NCBI RefSeq assembly: GCF_015277775.1
Contig: NZ_CP063850.1
Location: 1 to 55,292, forward strand
Length of the DNA: 55,292 nucleotides
Direction of reading: 5' to 3'
Source of the DNA: Paludibaculum fermentans
Lineage (GTDB): Bacteria; Acidobacteriota; Terriglobia; Bryobacterales; Bryobacteraceae
The notes under the pieces were generated by a model. The model did not search any database and was not told the origin of the DNA. It worked only from the letters and a program-made list of their open reading frames with translations. Positions 31,666 through 41,768 of this stretch are shown here, piece after piece. The translations under genes were made by a program, and so were the position numbers. Numbering within the stretch: the stretch's first letter is position 1; each line of letters opens with the position of its first letter.

Positions 31666-32820
31666 ATGATCGATACGGCACTCACCCTGGTTTTCTATGG
31701 CTCGCTGGCGTTGATCGCCTACACCTACTTCGGCTATCCGCTGCTGGTGGCCGCCATCGGTTTGTTCTTCCCGAAGTCGCGCCGCGACGACGGGCACGAG
31801 CCGAGCGTCTCCGTGATGATCGCCGCCTATAACGAAGAGGCGTCCATCGAAAAGAAGGTGCGCGAAACGCTGGCGCTGGACTACCCGGCGGACAAACTGG
31901 AAGTGGTGGTGGTGTCGGATGGCTCCAGCGACCGGACCAACGAGATCATGAGCGCATTCCAGCATCCGCAGGTGCGGTTCTTCGCCGCCCCGCGAGGCGG
32001 CAAAACGAACGCGCAGAACCATGGCGTGGAGCGATGCAGCGGCGACATCGTCATCTTCAGCGACGCCACGTCGGTATACAAACACGACGCCATCCGCCAG
32101 TTGGTGGCCTACTTCGCCGATCCCACGGTGGGCGCGGTGAGCGGCATCTGCCGGTTTTTCGACGCACGCGGCGGCGCATCCCCCACGGGGCTCGGCCAGA
32201 TGCTGTATGGCGGTTACGAGCAATCGATCCGCATCTTTCAAAGCCGCATCATGACGGCCACGGCGTGCTCGGGGCCCATCTACGCTACGCGCCGCACCCT
32301 GTACGTGCCGCTGGCGGGGCATGCCTGCAGCGACATGGTGGAGCCGATGGAGATTGTGCGGCGCGGCGCCCGCGTGGTGTACGCTCCGGAGGCGCTGGCC
32401 TCGGAGGCATCCACACAATCGGCCGGCGACGAGTTCCGGATGCGGGTGCGTGTCACCACCCAGGGCATTCACGGCCTGCTGAGCGCGGGCAGCATGCTCT
32501 ACTTCTCGCGGGGCTTCTGGGTGAGCTTCCAACTGATTTCCCACAAAGGACTGCGCTACCTGCTGCCCTTGCCGCTGGCGCTGCTGTTTATCAGTAGCGG
32601 GTTGCTGGCGTTCGATCACACCCTTATTCGCTGGGTCTTCGCCGCCCAGGCTGCGTTTTACACCATGGCGCTGCTGGGTTTGATCCTGCCCCTGCGCCAC
32701 CTGGGCAAGCTGTTCAACCTGCCGCTCTACTTCTGCACGGGCAATGCGGCCGTACTGATGAGCGTCATCGAAGCGATGCGCGGCAATCAGTTCGCCGTCT
32801 GGGACACGGTGCGAAAATGA
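31666..32820 (+). CDS. Family 2 glycosyltransferase, membrane-anchored
   Basis: This protein has about 384 residues: an N-terminal membrane segment (LTLVFYGSLALIAYTYFGYP), a GT-A domain (SVSVMIAAYNEEASIEKKVR; VVVVSDGSSDRTNEIM; GDIVIFSDATSVY, the DXD-like region) and three or four C-terminal membrane segments. The DMVEP segment replaces the usual ED of processive enzymes, and no QxxRW is seen, so a single-sugar transferase is more likely than a synthase. The next gene overlaps by ATGA. The start could be TTG 31657, nine bases upstream with a slightly better purine stretch. Confidence 0.88.
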   Translation: MIDTALTLVFYGSLALIAYTYFGYPLLVAAIGLFFPKSRRDDGHEPSVSVMIAAYNEEASIEKKVRETLALDYPADKLEVVVVSDGSSDRTNEIMSAFQHPQVRFFAAPRGGKTNAQNHGVERCSGDIVIFSDATSVYKHDAIRQLVAYFADPTVGAVSGICRFFDARGGASPTGLGQMLYGGYEQSIRIFQSRIMTATACSGPIYATRRTLYVPLAGHACSDMVEPMEIVRRGARVVYAPEALASEASTQSAGDEFRMRVRVTTQGIHGLLSAGSMLYFSRGFWVSFQLISHKGLRYLLPLPLALLFISSGLLAFDHTLIRWVFAAQAAFYTMALLGLILPLRHLGKLFNLPLYFCTGNAAVLMSVIEAMRGNQFAVWDTVRK

Positions 32821-33578
32821 GCCTACCGGTGCTTTACCTGAACTATCACGAGGTGCGGGCGGAACCATCGCCGTATCTCTACAGCCTGCCGGTGGGCGAG
32901 TTTGACGCACAGGTGCAAGCCCTGCTGGCGCCGCCCGCGGGCAGCAAGGCCCGGCTGGGCGTTACGTTCGACGACGGCCACAGGACACAGTTTGAACAGG
33001 CGCTGCCCGTACTGGCGCGGCACGGCGTTCCGGCTATCTTCTTCGTCACGGCAGGTTTCACGGAGACGGGGCCCGACTACATGACATGGAGTCAACTGCG
33101 CGAGGTGGCCGCGGCCGGCCATGAAGTGCAGGCGCATGGCTGGGTCCACCGCTTTATGACCCACTGCAGCGATGCCGAGCTGGACGAGGAACTGCGCCGC
33201 CCGAAGGAGGCCATCGAACACCACCTTGGACAGGTGGTGGACGCGCTCTCATTCCCCGGCGGGCGTTACGATGCCCGCGTGCTGGAGGCCTGCCGCCGTG
33301 CGGGCTACCGGCGTGTGTTTACCTCCGTTCCGTGGCCGCCGGCCTGGGAAGAACATGGGTTGCAGGTGTTTGGGCGGTATGGGATCCAGAGCCGCCACAC
33401 CGTCGCCACCCTGGCCCATCTGATGCGGACTGGCGGGCGTCCGTCCGCCGCTCAGCGGCTGGCCTATTCGGCTAAGATGATGCTGCGGCAGGCGATCGGC
33501 GATGAAAGGTATCACCGGCTGTGGTGCCTGTTGTCGCACGGCGAGCCGGGCGCCGAACAGAATACCGGCGGCCGGTAA
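32817..33578 (+). CDS. Polysaccharide deacetylase (carbohydrate esterase 4)
   Basis: This 253-residue protein has the NodB core: GVTFDDGHRTQFEQALPVL with Asp52/Asp53, metal ligands His107 and His111 in QAHGWVHRF, and FPGGRYDARVLEACRRAGYR. It would remove N-acetyl groups from a lipid-linked or nascent sugar. No signal peptide is evident, so it may work in the cytosol or be released by another path. It differs from the XrtA-type deacetylase at 49936. It overlaps the preceding GT2 gene by 4 bp and is 12 bp from the GT4 gene that follows. Confidence 0.85.
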   Translation: MSLPVLYLNYHEVRAEPSPYLYSLPVGEFDAQVQALLAPPAGSKARLGVTFDDGHRTQFEQALPVLARHGVPAIFFVTAGFTETGPDYMTWSQLREVAAAGHEVQAHGWVHRFMTHCSDAELDEELRRPKEAIEHHLGQVVDALSFPGGRYDARVLEACRRAGYRRVFTSVPWPPAWEEHGLQVFGRYGIQSRHTVATLAHLMRTGGRPSAAQRLAYSAKMMLRQAIGDERYHRLWCLLSHGEPGAEQNTGGR

Positions 33579-33590
33579 GAGCCTGGCATC

Positions 33591-34691
33591 ATGCGCGTGG
33601 TCCATCTCATCAGCAGTGCCGGATGGTACGGCGCCGAGAACGTTCTGGTCAACCTGGCGGCGGCCAGCCGCTCGCTGGGATGCGATGCCGTGGCCGGCGT
33701 GCTGTGCGATGCGCGGAATCCCCACACCGAAGTCGCCGAACGGGCGGAGGCGCGGGGCGTCCCGGCCGAGATCTTCCACTGCAGCGGACGGATGGATGCC
33801 GGCGCCATCGGCCGGCTGCGCGGCTGGCTGGCCCGAACAGGCGTCGATATCGTTCATACGCACGGATACAAGGCCAACTTTTACGCGTCCGCCGCGCTCT
33901 TTGGCCGTTCCATGGGCTGGGTGACCACGTGCCACACCGGCACGGATCAGCCGGAAACGACCCCGCTGCTGCGCGTCTACGACACCATCAACCGCTTCCT
34001 GTTGCGCCGCGTGGAGCGCGTGGTGGCCGTCTCACCGGCGATCGCGGCCGGGTTGCTCGCCGAGGGTATCGACGAGACCCGAATCGCCACCATCGGCAAC
34101 GGCGTGGACGCGGCCCGCTTTGAGTTGCCGCATCAACCGGAGGGCGTGCCGGTGGTGGGCATCGTGGGCCGCCTGATCCGGGAGAAGGGGCCCTACATTC
34201 TGCTGGAGGCGGCGCGGCGAATCATCGGCGAATACCCGAAGACCCTCTTTGTCTTTGTAGGCGATGGACCCGAACGAGTAGAGCTGGAGCGGGCCGCGGC
34301 CGAGGCCGGCCTGGCGGACAATGTGCAGTTTGCCGGCGAGCGCAGCGACATGCCGGAAGTGTATGCCTCGTTTGACGTCTTCGCGCAGCCCTCCTTCAGC
34401 GAGGGCATGCCCATGACGGTGCTGGAGGCCATGGCCGCCGGGTTGCCCATCGTGGCCACCAGCGTGGGCGCCATCCCCAGCCTGCTGGGCGAGTCTGAGC
34501 GCGGCCTGTTGTGTCCGCCGGGCGACGCCGCTGCCCTGGCCGGGCAGATATTGCGAATCCTGCGGGATGGGGACCTGGCGGCGCGCCTGGGCGCCGCGGC
34601 GCGCCAACATTTGCGGGCGCACTATTCCGCGGAGGCCATGGCCCGGCAGTATCTGGCGCTGTATGGGGAGCTCCGGCGCGGCCATGAGTGA
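33591..34691 (+). CDS. Family 4 glycosyltransferase (GT-B)
   Basis: This 366-residue protein has the GT-B layout. The N-terminal acceptor domain has HLISSAGWYGAENVLVNLA and VHTHGYKANFYAS. The donor domain carries GIVGRLIREKGPYILLEAAR and the nucleotide-sugar site PSFSEGMPMTVLEAMAAGLP, with the EX7E glutamates. It adds one sugar to the growing repeat unit at the cytosolic membrane face. The gene ends inside the start of the next GT4 (8-bp overlap). The specific sugar cannot be told. Confidence 0.9.
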   Translation: MRVVHLISSAGWYGAENVLVNLAAASRSLGCDAVAGVLCDARNPHTEVAERAEARGVPAEIFHCSGRMDAGAIGRLRGWLARTGVDIVHTHGYKANFYASAALFGRSMGWVTTCHTGTDQPETTPLLRVYDTINRFLLRRVERVVAVSPAIAAGLLAEGIDETRIATIGNGVDAARFELPHQPEGVPVVGIVGRLIREKGPYILLEAARRIIGEYPKTLFVFVGDGPERVELERAAAEAGLADNVQFAGERSDMPEVYASFDVFAQPSFSEGMPMTVLEAMAAGLPIVATSVGAIPSLLGESERGLLCPPGDAAALAGQILRILRDGDLAARLGAAARQHLRAHYSAEAMARQYLALYGELRRGHE

Positions 34692-35823
34692 ACCCGTCAG
34701 CGTCCTTTATGTCATCGACGAACTGCTGCAACTTGGCGGCGCGGAGCGAAACCTGGTTCGCACGCTGCACCATCTGCCCCGCGATCGCTTCCGTCCGTTC
34801 GTCCTGACATTCCACGTGAACCGGGAGGTGGAAGACTTCCGCACGCTGCCCTGCCCCGTGGAGGTCTATCCGGTCTACAACCTGTACAGCGCGAACACGG
34901 TGCGCTACGCTCCGCGCCTGCTGCGGTGGATTCGCAAGGAGCGGATTCGCATCGTGCACACGTTCTTTGAAACGTCCGACCTGTGGGCGGGCGGGGTGGC
35001 GAAGGCGGGCTCGGATGCCGTGCTGATCTCCAGCCGCCGCGACCTGGGGATTCAAAGAAACTGGCGCCTCAACCTGATGTACCGCCTGCTGGGCGGCCTG
35101 TTCGACCAGGTGCAGACCGTCTCCGACCAGGTGCGCGATTACGTCATTGCAGCCGACCGGATGAAGCCCGCCGATGTGGTGACCGTCCCCAACGCCATCG
35201 ACCTGAACTCGGTTCCGAAACGCGGTGCCTTTCCCGAACTTCGCTCCCGGCTGGGTATTCCGGCCGGCCGGCCGCTGATCGCCACGGTGGCCAACATCCG
35301 GCCGGTGAAGGGGATCGACGTTCTGGTGCGGACGGCGGCGGAGGTTTGCCGGCAGCGGCCCGACGCGCTCTTCGTGGTAGCGGGCAAAGTCATCGACACG
35401 GCTTATCAGGCCAAACTGGACCAGATGGCGGGAGAGTTGGGCGTGCGGGAGAATGTCCTGTTTCTGGGCCAACTGGAGAATCCGATGGAGTTGCTGTCGG
35501 AGAGCGAAGTCTTCCATCTGCCGTCGCGGAGCGAGGGGATGTCGAACGCATTGCTGGAAGCGATGGCGTGTTCCCTGCCGTCGGTGGCCACCAGCGTGGG
35601 TGGCAACTGCCAGCTTATCCAGGAGGACCAGACGGGGTTCCTGACACCGCCGGAGGACCCGGCCGCGGCCGCGGTCCGGTTGCTGGATTTGCTCGATAAT
35701 CCCGCCCGGGCGCGGGCGTTTGGCGCCTCGGCGCACAGCCTCGTGGTGGAGAGATACTCCGTGGAGGCCGTTGTAAGATTGTTAATGCATCTGTATGACC
35801 AGTTGCTCCCAGAGCCCCGGTAA
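34684..35823 (+). CDS. Family 4 glycosyltransferase (GT-B)
   Basis: This 379-residue protein starts at ATG 34684, overlapping the previous stop. The acceptor domain opens with VLYVIDELLQLGGAERNLVR; the donor domain has ATVANIRPVKGIDVLVRTAA and SRSEGMSNALLEAMACSLPS with the EX7E pair. It is a clear paralogue of the preceding gene product in layout. It probably adds another sugar of the repeat unit. The longer open frame upstream to 34567 runs within the neighbouring gene and is not used. Confidence 0.9.
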   Translation: MSEPVSVLYVIDELLQLGGAERNLVRTLHHLPRDRFRPFVLTFHVNREVEDFRTLPCPVEVYPVYNLYSANTVRYAPRLLRWIRKERIRIVHTFFETSDLWAGGVAKAGSDAVLISSRRDLGIQRNWRLNLMYRLLGGLFDQVQTVSDQVRDYVIAADRMKPADVVTVPNAIDLNSVPKRGAFPELRSRLGIPAGRPLIATVANIRPVKGIDVLVRTAAEVCRQRPDALFVVAGKVIDTAYQAKLDQMAGELGVRENVLFLGQLENPMELLSESEVFHLPSRSEGMSNALLEAMACSLPSVATSVGGNCQLIQEDQTGFLTPPEDPAAAAVRLLDLLDNPARARAFGASAHSLVVERYSVEAVVRLLMHLYDQLLPEPR

Positions 35824-35834
35824 GAATCCGCCGA

Positions 35835-37271
35835 ATGCTTTTTGACACGCCCGTCTACTTCTTCTTCCTAGCTGTCATTGTCGTCGCCTACTGGCAACTG
35901 TCGTGGCGTCCGCAGAATGTCATGCTGCTGGCGGCGAGCTACTTCTTTTATGGCTGGTGGGACTGGCGTTTTCTTGGCCTGATCCTGATCTCCACCGTGG
36001 TGGATTACCATTGCGCCAAGTACATCGCGGATTCAGAGGATCCATGGCGGCGGCGCCTGCTGCTCTCCATTTCGCTGCTGCTGAATGTGACGTTCCTGGG
36101 CTTCTTCAAGTACTTCAATTTCTTCACCGATTCGTTCGTGGTGCTGCTCCATTCCCTGGGCATTAACTATGTGCCCACCCTGGTGCTCCAGATCATCCTG
36201 CCGCCCGGCATCTCCTTCTATACCTTCCAGGAGATCGCCTACATGGTGGATGTGTATCACCGCAAGCTGCCGGCCACGCGTTCGCTGGTGGACTACGCCC
36301 TGTTCATCTCGCTGTTTCCGCATTTGATTGCCGGCCCTATCCAGCGGCCTGACCATCTCCTGCCGCAGGTGCAGAAGCCGCGGGTGTTCGACTCGGAGAA
36401 GGTCTTCTCCGGAGTGATGCTGATCCTCACCGGCCTGTTCCGCAAATGCGTCATCGCCGACAATTGCGGCCTGCTGGCCAACGCCGCCTTTGGGGGCAAG
36501 CTGGGCGACCCGAACCTGGCGGTGCTGGCCCTGGGCACGTATGCGTTCGCCTGGCAGATCTACGGTGATTTCAGCGGTTACAGCGACATCGCACGCGGCA
36601 GCGCCCAATTGATGGGTTTTCACTTCATGGTGAACTTCCGGCAGCCCTACCTGGCTACCAGCCTGCAGGATTTCTGGCGGCGCTGGCACATCAGCCTGAG
36701 CACCTGGCTGCGCGACTATCTGTACATTCCCCTGGGCGGCAACCGCGGCGGGGAAGCCAAAACCTACCGGAACCTGATGACCACCATGCTGCTGGGCGGT
36801 TTGTGGCACGGGGCCAACTGGACCTTTGTGATCTGGGGCGGCATCCACGGCGGCGGCCTGGCGGTGGAGCGGCTGCTTTCCCGCTGGACCGGCGCCGATC
36901 GCAAGCCGGAGCCCAGCAAACAGGCAGCCCTGTTTTCGCCCAAGGCCTGGATGTGGCGCGTCTTCTGGTTCCATATGGTCTGCCTGGCCTGGATCTTCTT
37001 CCGCGCTCAATCGATCCAGGGTGCGTTTCACGTCCTGGCGGGCCTGGGACATCCGGGATGGCGCCCTGAACTGCTGGCGGCCTTCGAATTTCTGGCGCTG
37101 TTCAGTATCCCGTTGTTCCTGCTCGACCTGGTGCTGGAATACCGTGAGGAAGAGTATCCACTCGAAAAGACCAAGCCCTACTACCAATTGGCCTACGCCG
37201 CTTCACTCCTGCTGCTCGTGACCCTTTTCTCTGCCAACGATGTCAACGCATTCCTCTACTTCCAGTTCTAA
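35835..37271 (+). CDS. MBOAT family O-acyltransferase (AlgI-like)
   Basis: This 478-residue membrane protein has about 11 segments and the MBOAT signatures: PPGISFYTFQEIAYMVDVYH, DFWRRWHISLSTWLRDYLYI and LLGGLWHGANWTFVIWGGIH with catalytic His325. AlgI-type proteins pass acetyl groups across the membrane for O-acetylation of exported polymers. The next gene, overlapping by 32 bp, encodes an SGNH-type protein, the usual extracytoplasmic partner (AlgJ/AlgX, DltD-like). The pair thus forms a periplasmic acetylation unit distinct from the two acyltransferase-3 proteins. Confidence 0.92.
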   Translation: MLFDTPVYFFFLAVIVVAYWQLSWRPQNVMLLAASYFFYGWWDWRFLGLILISTVVDYHCAKYIADSEDPWRRRLLLSISLLLNVTFLGFFKYFNFFTDSFVVLLHSLGINYVPTLVLQIILPPGISFYTFQEIAYMVDVYHRKLPATRSLVDYALFISLFPHLIAGPIQRPDHLLPQVQKPRVFDSEKVFSGVMLILTGLFRKCVIADNCGLLANAAFGGKLGDPNLAVLALGTYAFAWQIYGDFSGYSDIARGSAQLMGFHFMVNFRQPYLATSLQDFWRRWHISLSTWLRDYLYIPLGGNRGGEAKTYRNLMTTMLLGGLWHGANWTFVIWGGIHGGGLAVERLLSRWTGADRKPEPSKQAALFSPKAWMWRVFWFHMVCLAWIFFRAQSIQGAFHVLAGLGHPGWRPELLAAFEFLALFSIPLFLLDLVLEYREEEYPLEKTKPYYQLAYAASLLLLVTLFSANDVNAFLYFQF

Positions 37272-38205
37272 TCCCGCGGCGGGACGGCGCTGGCTGCTGG
37301 CGCTGTTGGGCCTGATCGCGCTGTTTCTCTGCGGCGTGGAAGCGCTCACCAGGGCCGGCTTGCCGCGAGTCAGCAAGTTGGAGCGGCGCATTGAGCGGGA
37401 GCACGACGCGGCGGTAGCGGCAAACCGGGACGGCGGCGGCAAGGACGTATTGATAGTCGGCAATTCCCTGCTCGGCTCGGCCTTGAATGTCAGTGAGGCC
37501 AAGCTGGCCCTGGCTCCGGAATGGAAACTGGGGCGGTTTGTAGTGGAAGACACCAACATCGTGGACTGGCAATACGGCCTGCGCCGCCTGTTCCAGGAAG
37601 GCGCCCGGCCTCGCGTGGTGCTGCTGATGCTGAGCCCGCCGCAGACTGCAGGCAACGCAGTCCGCGGCGAGTATTTCGCCTACCACCTGATGCAGGCTGG
37701 CGACGTGGTTCAGGTCTCCCGGGAGCTGCATCTGCATCCGACGAATGCGTGCAGCATGCTGTTTGGGCACTTCAGCATGTTCTATGGAGTACGGGCCGAA
37801 CTCCGGAAGTGGCTGCTGACGGCCATCGTGCCCGGCTTCGAGACGTTTGGCTCCATGCTGACAAGGCGTGGAGCCAAAAGCGCCATCGACAGCAACGCGA
37901 TCTACGCCAGCGCCCGGAGCCGGATTCGAACCTTGCGCGACCTGGCCGCCCAGAACCAGGCGACGCTGGTCTGGGTGCTGCCGCCGCTGCTCGAGGCGGA
38001 GGACGGAAGCCGGGGCCTGCGGGCCGCGGCCGAAGAAGCGGGCGTCCAGGTGCTGGTCCCGGTAGACTCCGGCGCGCTGCCCCCCTCGGACTATAGCGAC
38101 GGCTTCCATCTCAACGCGTCCGGCCAGGAGAGGTTCACCGCAAGTTTCATTCCCGTGGTGCGGCAACATCTTCAGAATCTTTCGCAAACGCAGCCAAAAC
38201 AATGA
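37240..38205 (+). CDS. SGNH/GDSL-like extracytoplasmic acyl-transfer partner
   Basis: This 321-residue protein has a signal anchor at about 16-34 (RRWLLALLGLIALFLCGVEA). The SGNH nucleophile is probably Ser76 (LIVGNSLLGSA), with the Asp/His of the triad at Asp287 and His290 (SDGFHLN). That layout matches AlgJ/AlgX/DltD-like proteins that receive acyl groups from MBOAT proteins and place them on polysaccharide. It overlaps the MBOAT gene by 32 bp and the next GT4 gene by 4 bp. The start is ATG 37240. An esterase acting in the opposite direction is possible. Confidence 0.75.
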   Translation: MSTHSSTSSSNPAAGRRWLLALLGLIALFLCGVEALTRAGLPRVSKLERRIEREHDAAVAANRDGGGKDVLIVGNSLLGSALNVSEAKLALAPEWKLGRFVVEDTNIVDWQYGLRRLFQEGARPRVVLLMLSPPQTAGNAVRGEYFAYHLMQAGDVVQVSRELHLHPTNACSMLFGHFSMFYGVRAELRKWLLTAIVPGFETFGSMLTRRGAKSAIDSNAIYASARSRIRTLRDLAAQNQATLVWVLPPLLEAEDGSRGLRAAAEEAGVQVLVPVDSGALPPSDYSDGFHLNASGQERFTASFIPVVRQHLQNLSQTQPKQ

Positions 38206-39404
38206 GAATCGGGATTGTCTATCATGGCGCGGAGTTTCCGCCGTCCGAGCGCATTGAGAAGACCGCCAAGTCACTGACGGACGCCGGCCATGAAGTGTTC
38301 CTGGTGTGCAACAACGATGGCCGGTTTCCCCTCAATGAAGAGCAGGTGGGCAATGTCCACGTGTTGCGAGTGAAGCCCACCTTCCGCAGCGTGGCGCTCA
38401 ACAAGATAGTGAAGTTCCCTGCCCCGGTCAACCCGCTTTGGCTGGCGCAGATCACAAGCGCCATTCGCCGGTTCCGGCTTGAGGCGCTGCAAGTGGTGGA
38501 CATCCCCCTCGCCGGAGCGGTGCTCTATCTGGGGCGGCTGTTCCGGATCCCCGTCGTGCTCGACATGTGGGAAAACTATCCCGAGGCGCTGCGCGGCTGG
38601 GCGCAACACAACTGGAAGACCCGCGTTTTCAAGAATCCGGACGTGGCGCGGGCCGTGGAACTCCACGTAGTCCGGCGAGTGGCTCACATCCTCACCGTGG
38701 TGGAGGAGCAGAAGATCCGCCTGATCGACGACGGTGTGCCGGCCGAGCGAATCTCAGTGGTGACGAACGGGGTGGATCTGGGGATGTTCCTGCAGACGCC
38801 GGTCCGGAACGACACCCCGATGGACGCCGAGCCGGACTGCTACAAACTGCTGTATGTCGGCGAGTTGACTATCGAACGCGGGTTGGACGACATCATCCGG
38901 GCCATGAAGACCGTTGCCCGGACGGTGCCGCGCGTCCGTTTCTACATCGCCGGTACCGGCAGTTATGAACAGCACCTGCGGCGGCTGGTGGAGGAGGAAG
39001 GCGCCGGGGCCTGGGTCAAGTTCCTGGGCTGGCTGCCGTTCCGCGAGATTCACTCTTACATTGTGAAGAGCGACCTCTGCCTGGTGCCGCACGTCTATAA
39101 CGACTTCATCAACACCACCATCCCCAACAAGCTGTTTCAGTACATGGCGCTGGCCAAACCCGTGCTCGTCTCACACGCCAAGCCGCTGGCGCGCATCGTG
39201 AGGGAGTGCAACTGCGGTTTTGTGTTCGAGTCCCGCAATCCGGATGATGCCGCCGCGCGGATCCTGGAAGCCTACCAGGCGCGGGACGACCGCGGGTACG
39301 GTGAGCGTGGCCGCCTCTGCGCGGAACAGAAGTACACCTGGGATCATGCCGCCGTCGGCTTGGTGGAATGCTATGAGAGGCTGTCCCGCGAGTCCGCGAG
39401 CTAG
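38202..39404 (+). CDS. Family 4 glycosyltransferase
   Basis: This 400-residue GT-B enzyme has an acceptor domain opening with MRIGIVYHGAEFPPSERIEK, a middle segment VVLDMWENYPEALRGWAQHN, and a donor domain with LLYVGELTIERGLDDIIRAM, KSDLCLVPHVYNDFINTTIP and NKLFQYMALAKPVLVSHAKP. The family-typical E is partly replaced (HVYNDFINTTIPNKLFQYM), as in GT4 enzymes of the N-acetylhexosamine type. It ends the eight-gene run that begins at 29919. It starts by ATGA overlap with the SGNH gene. Confidence 0.88.
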   Translation: MRIGIVYHGAEFPPSERIEKTAKSLTDAGHEVFLVCNNDGRFPLNEEQVGNVHVLRVKPTFRSVALNKIVKFPAPVNPLWLAQITSAIRRFRLEALQVVDIPLAGAVLYLGRLFRIPVVLDMWENYPEALRGWAQHNWKTRVFKNPDVARAVELHVVRRVAHILTVVEEQKIRLIDDGVPAERISVVTNGVDLGMFLQTPVRNDTPMDAEPDCYKLLYVGELTIERGLDDIIRAMKTVARTVPRVRFYIAGTGSYEQHLRRLVEEEGAGAWVKFLGWLPFREIHSYIVKSDLCLVPHVYNDFINTTIPNKLFQYMALAKPVLVSHAKPLARIVRECNCGFVFESRNPDDAAARILEAYQARDDRGYGERGRLCAEQKYTWDHAAVGLVECYERLSRESAS

Positions 39405-39448
39405 CCGGTGAAGACAAGGAACTGACGCAATCGGGGGATGATGGGAGG

Positions 39449-41768
39449 ATGAGAAAGCTCATCCCTGGTTGCCGCGCTGGCTGTCCCCCTGTTGGCCCAG
39501 TTCAATTCCTACAGATACACAGCCGGGAACAAGTTCGCCAACTTCCCCGACTTTGTAGCGCCCACCCAACCGGAACCGGCAAAGAACGAGTGCGTCCAGG
39601 ATCCATTCTGGTTCGACAACACCGTGTGCAAGCTCACCGATGTCATGGCCCAGTGGAACACGGTCAATCCCAAGGTGTTCATGGAGAAGATTCCGGTGTC
39701 GCGCTGGACCACGGAGAACGCGGACAGGACGCTCTACTACACGCAGGTCTCATCGTCATCAGGGCAGATCGGCATCTATCGAACCTCGGACAACTCGCTT
39801 CACTCCAGTCCGCGATTGACGGCCTATGAGGGGCAGGAATTCCGCTGGAGCGACACAGACCCGAAGCTCATGTATTACATTCCCTTCGGGACGTGCCGGT
39901 TTGCGTCCTATAACGTGGACTCCCGGAAAACGACCATCCTCAAGGACTACAAGGACGACTATCCGGAGTGCACGATGATCCGCAACGATACCGAGGGCAC
40001 GTCGTCCATCGGCTCGCGGTATTGGGCGTGGATGGTGCTGGGCGCCCCGAGGTTCACCAACACCCGCTTGCTGGCTATTGTCGTCTACGACATGGAGACC
40101 AACAAGACAGCCGGGGTGCTGGATGAAGCCAAGTTCGTCGCGCAGGGCGGCAACTCCATGATATGGAAGACCTACGGCGTGGGCGGAAGGCCGAATATGG
40201 TGGATATCGCGCCCTCCAATGACCGGGTGCTGCTGCTGTGGCCGCCCGTCACGTATCCGGCGCCCGAAAACGCATTGATCAATGCGGCCAAGTCCAAGGT
40301 GGCGGCAGGCAAGCTCACGGTCAATTCCCTGATTCCGTTCCCGAATCTGTACGATATCGGGGACGTCATCCAATTGCGCCACGCAAACGGCAGCGCCACG
40401 GGCGGGCCCGGATGTTCCGGAGCCGCCGGCGAGGCCCTGACCGGGCAATACACGATCCAGGAGTTTCCCGATCCGTATACGGCAGTGATCGATATCTCCA
40501 GTTCCGGGCTGGGCGACGGAACCTATACGTGCTCGTATATGAACCCGGCAATCACTTCGCTGACCGTGTCCGGCGGGACAGCAACCTTGAAGATGGGCTC
40601 AAAACACTGGATGGACGTGGGCAGGAACTTCACTCTCTTCAACACCCCCGACCCCGCCTTGAACGGCAAGGCCAGCGTCGCGAAAGAGCTTCCTGATGCC
40701 AGGACAATCAAGTTCACGGTGCCGGCGGCGGTCAAAGACGGCACCTACACCACCCCGATGATGTACTACCGGGACGGCAAGAAGGGTTCGGCCCTGCCGG
40801 ACACCAACACCGCCTTCCCCGCCATTCGTCCACCCAACGCGGCCAACGACGGCGCGCACGTGTACAACCTCGATTTCTCCCATCCGGTGCGGGTGTCCAA
40901 CGGGCAGCCGCATACGGGTTGGGCCTGGGACCTGAACGGCGATCCGGTGCTGCTGCAGCAGGTCTCGCAGCCCAACTGGTCGGGCGCGCAGGTCGACTCA
41001 TTCGGGTTTACCAACATCTATACAGGCGTCTACACGCCGCTCTTCCTGCACGCCGACTTCAACTATGAAGCCACGGCGATCCACCAATCTCGGTTCTACG
41101 ATCGTAGTATCCGGGGGTGGGGCTTGTTCAAGCTGGCAAACCGCGCCACGGCCAAGAGCCCGATCCGGAACCAGGTACTGCTGGTGGAGCTCAAGCACTA
41201 CAAGGAACACCCCGAGATCTGGCGCGTCGGCTACCTTCACAACGACTACGGCTGCACCACGACTCCGGCCAGCGAACTGTTCAAGATCAACGGCTGCAAC
41301 CCCTCGAAGCCCTACGACACGGAAGCGCAACTGAGCCTGTCCAGGGACGGCCTTTCCTACTACTGGGCCGGCCTCTGGCCCAATGGGAACGTGGCCATCA
41401 ATGTGTACCGGGGCAACATTCCACTCCGGGTCAAAACAAAGGGCTCTTTCGCACCGGCGAGCATCTCGCGCACCTCCGCGGTCATCTCCTACATCGCGCC
41501 CACCGCCGACTCAAAATGCACCGTCACCACCAGCGCCAACGCCAACTACTCAAACCCGGTTGAGGCGAATGTGCAGGCCGGCGGGGACAGTCAACTGAGA
41601 ACGGTGACAGTGGGAGCTTCCAAGGCGTTGACCCCGAACACGCGGTACTTCAGCAGGATCAGTTGTGCCTGGAACCCCGCTGATCCGGCGGCCGTGTCCC
41701 GGGAGGAGATTGCCGGCTCATTCACGACCTCCGGTGATACCGCCGCGCAGGGCGGACCCAAACAGTAG
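39449..41768 (+). CDS. Secreted propeller-like protein, copy 1 (one-base insertion in the signal peptide)
   Basis: The intact reading is about 772 residues. ATG 39449 gives MRKLI; the frame then needs one base less in CCC (39463-39465) to continue as LVAALAVPLLAQFNSYRYTA, a signal peptide matching copy 2 (MRKLILLGALAIPLLGQ). As written, only the frame from about 39492 is open to 41768, and it lacks an export signal. The body shows propeller-like strands (DPKLMYYIPFGTCRFASYNV; RLLAIVVYDMETNKTAGVLD), a GPGCSGAAGEALTGQYTIQE insert, a long conserved part (GWAWDLNGDPVLLQQVSQPN; FDRSIRGWG-like) and a C-terminal Fn3-like domain. It is unrelated to enzymes I know. The function is probably in the extracellular matrix. 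Confidence 0.7.

Noticed and set aside
36033-37187. 384-residue minus-strand frame within the MBOAT gene
   Set aside because: His/Gln/Gly-rich antisense of a clear membrane acyltransferase; typical high-GC shadow.
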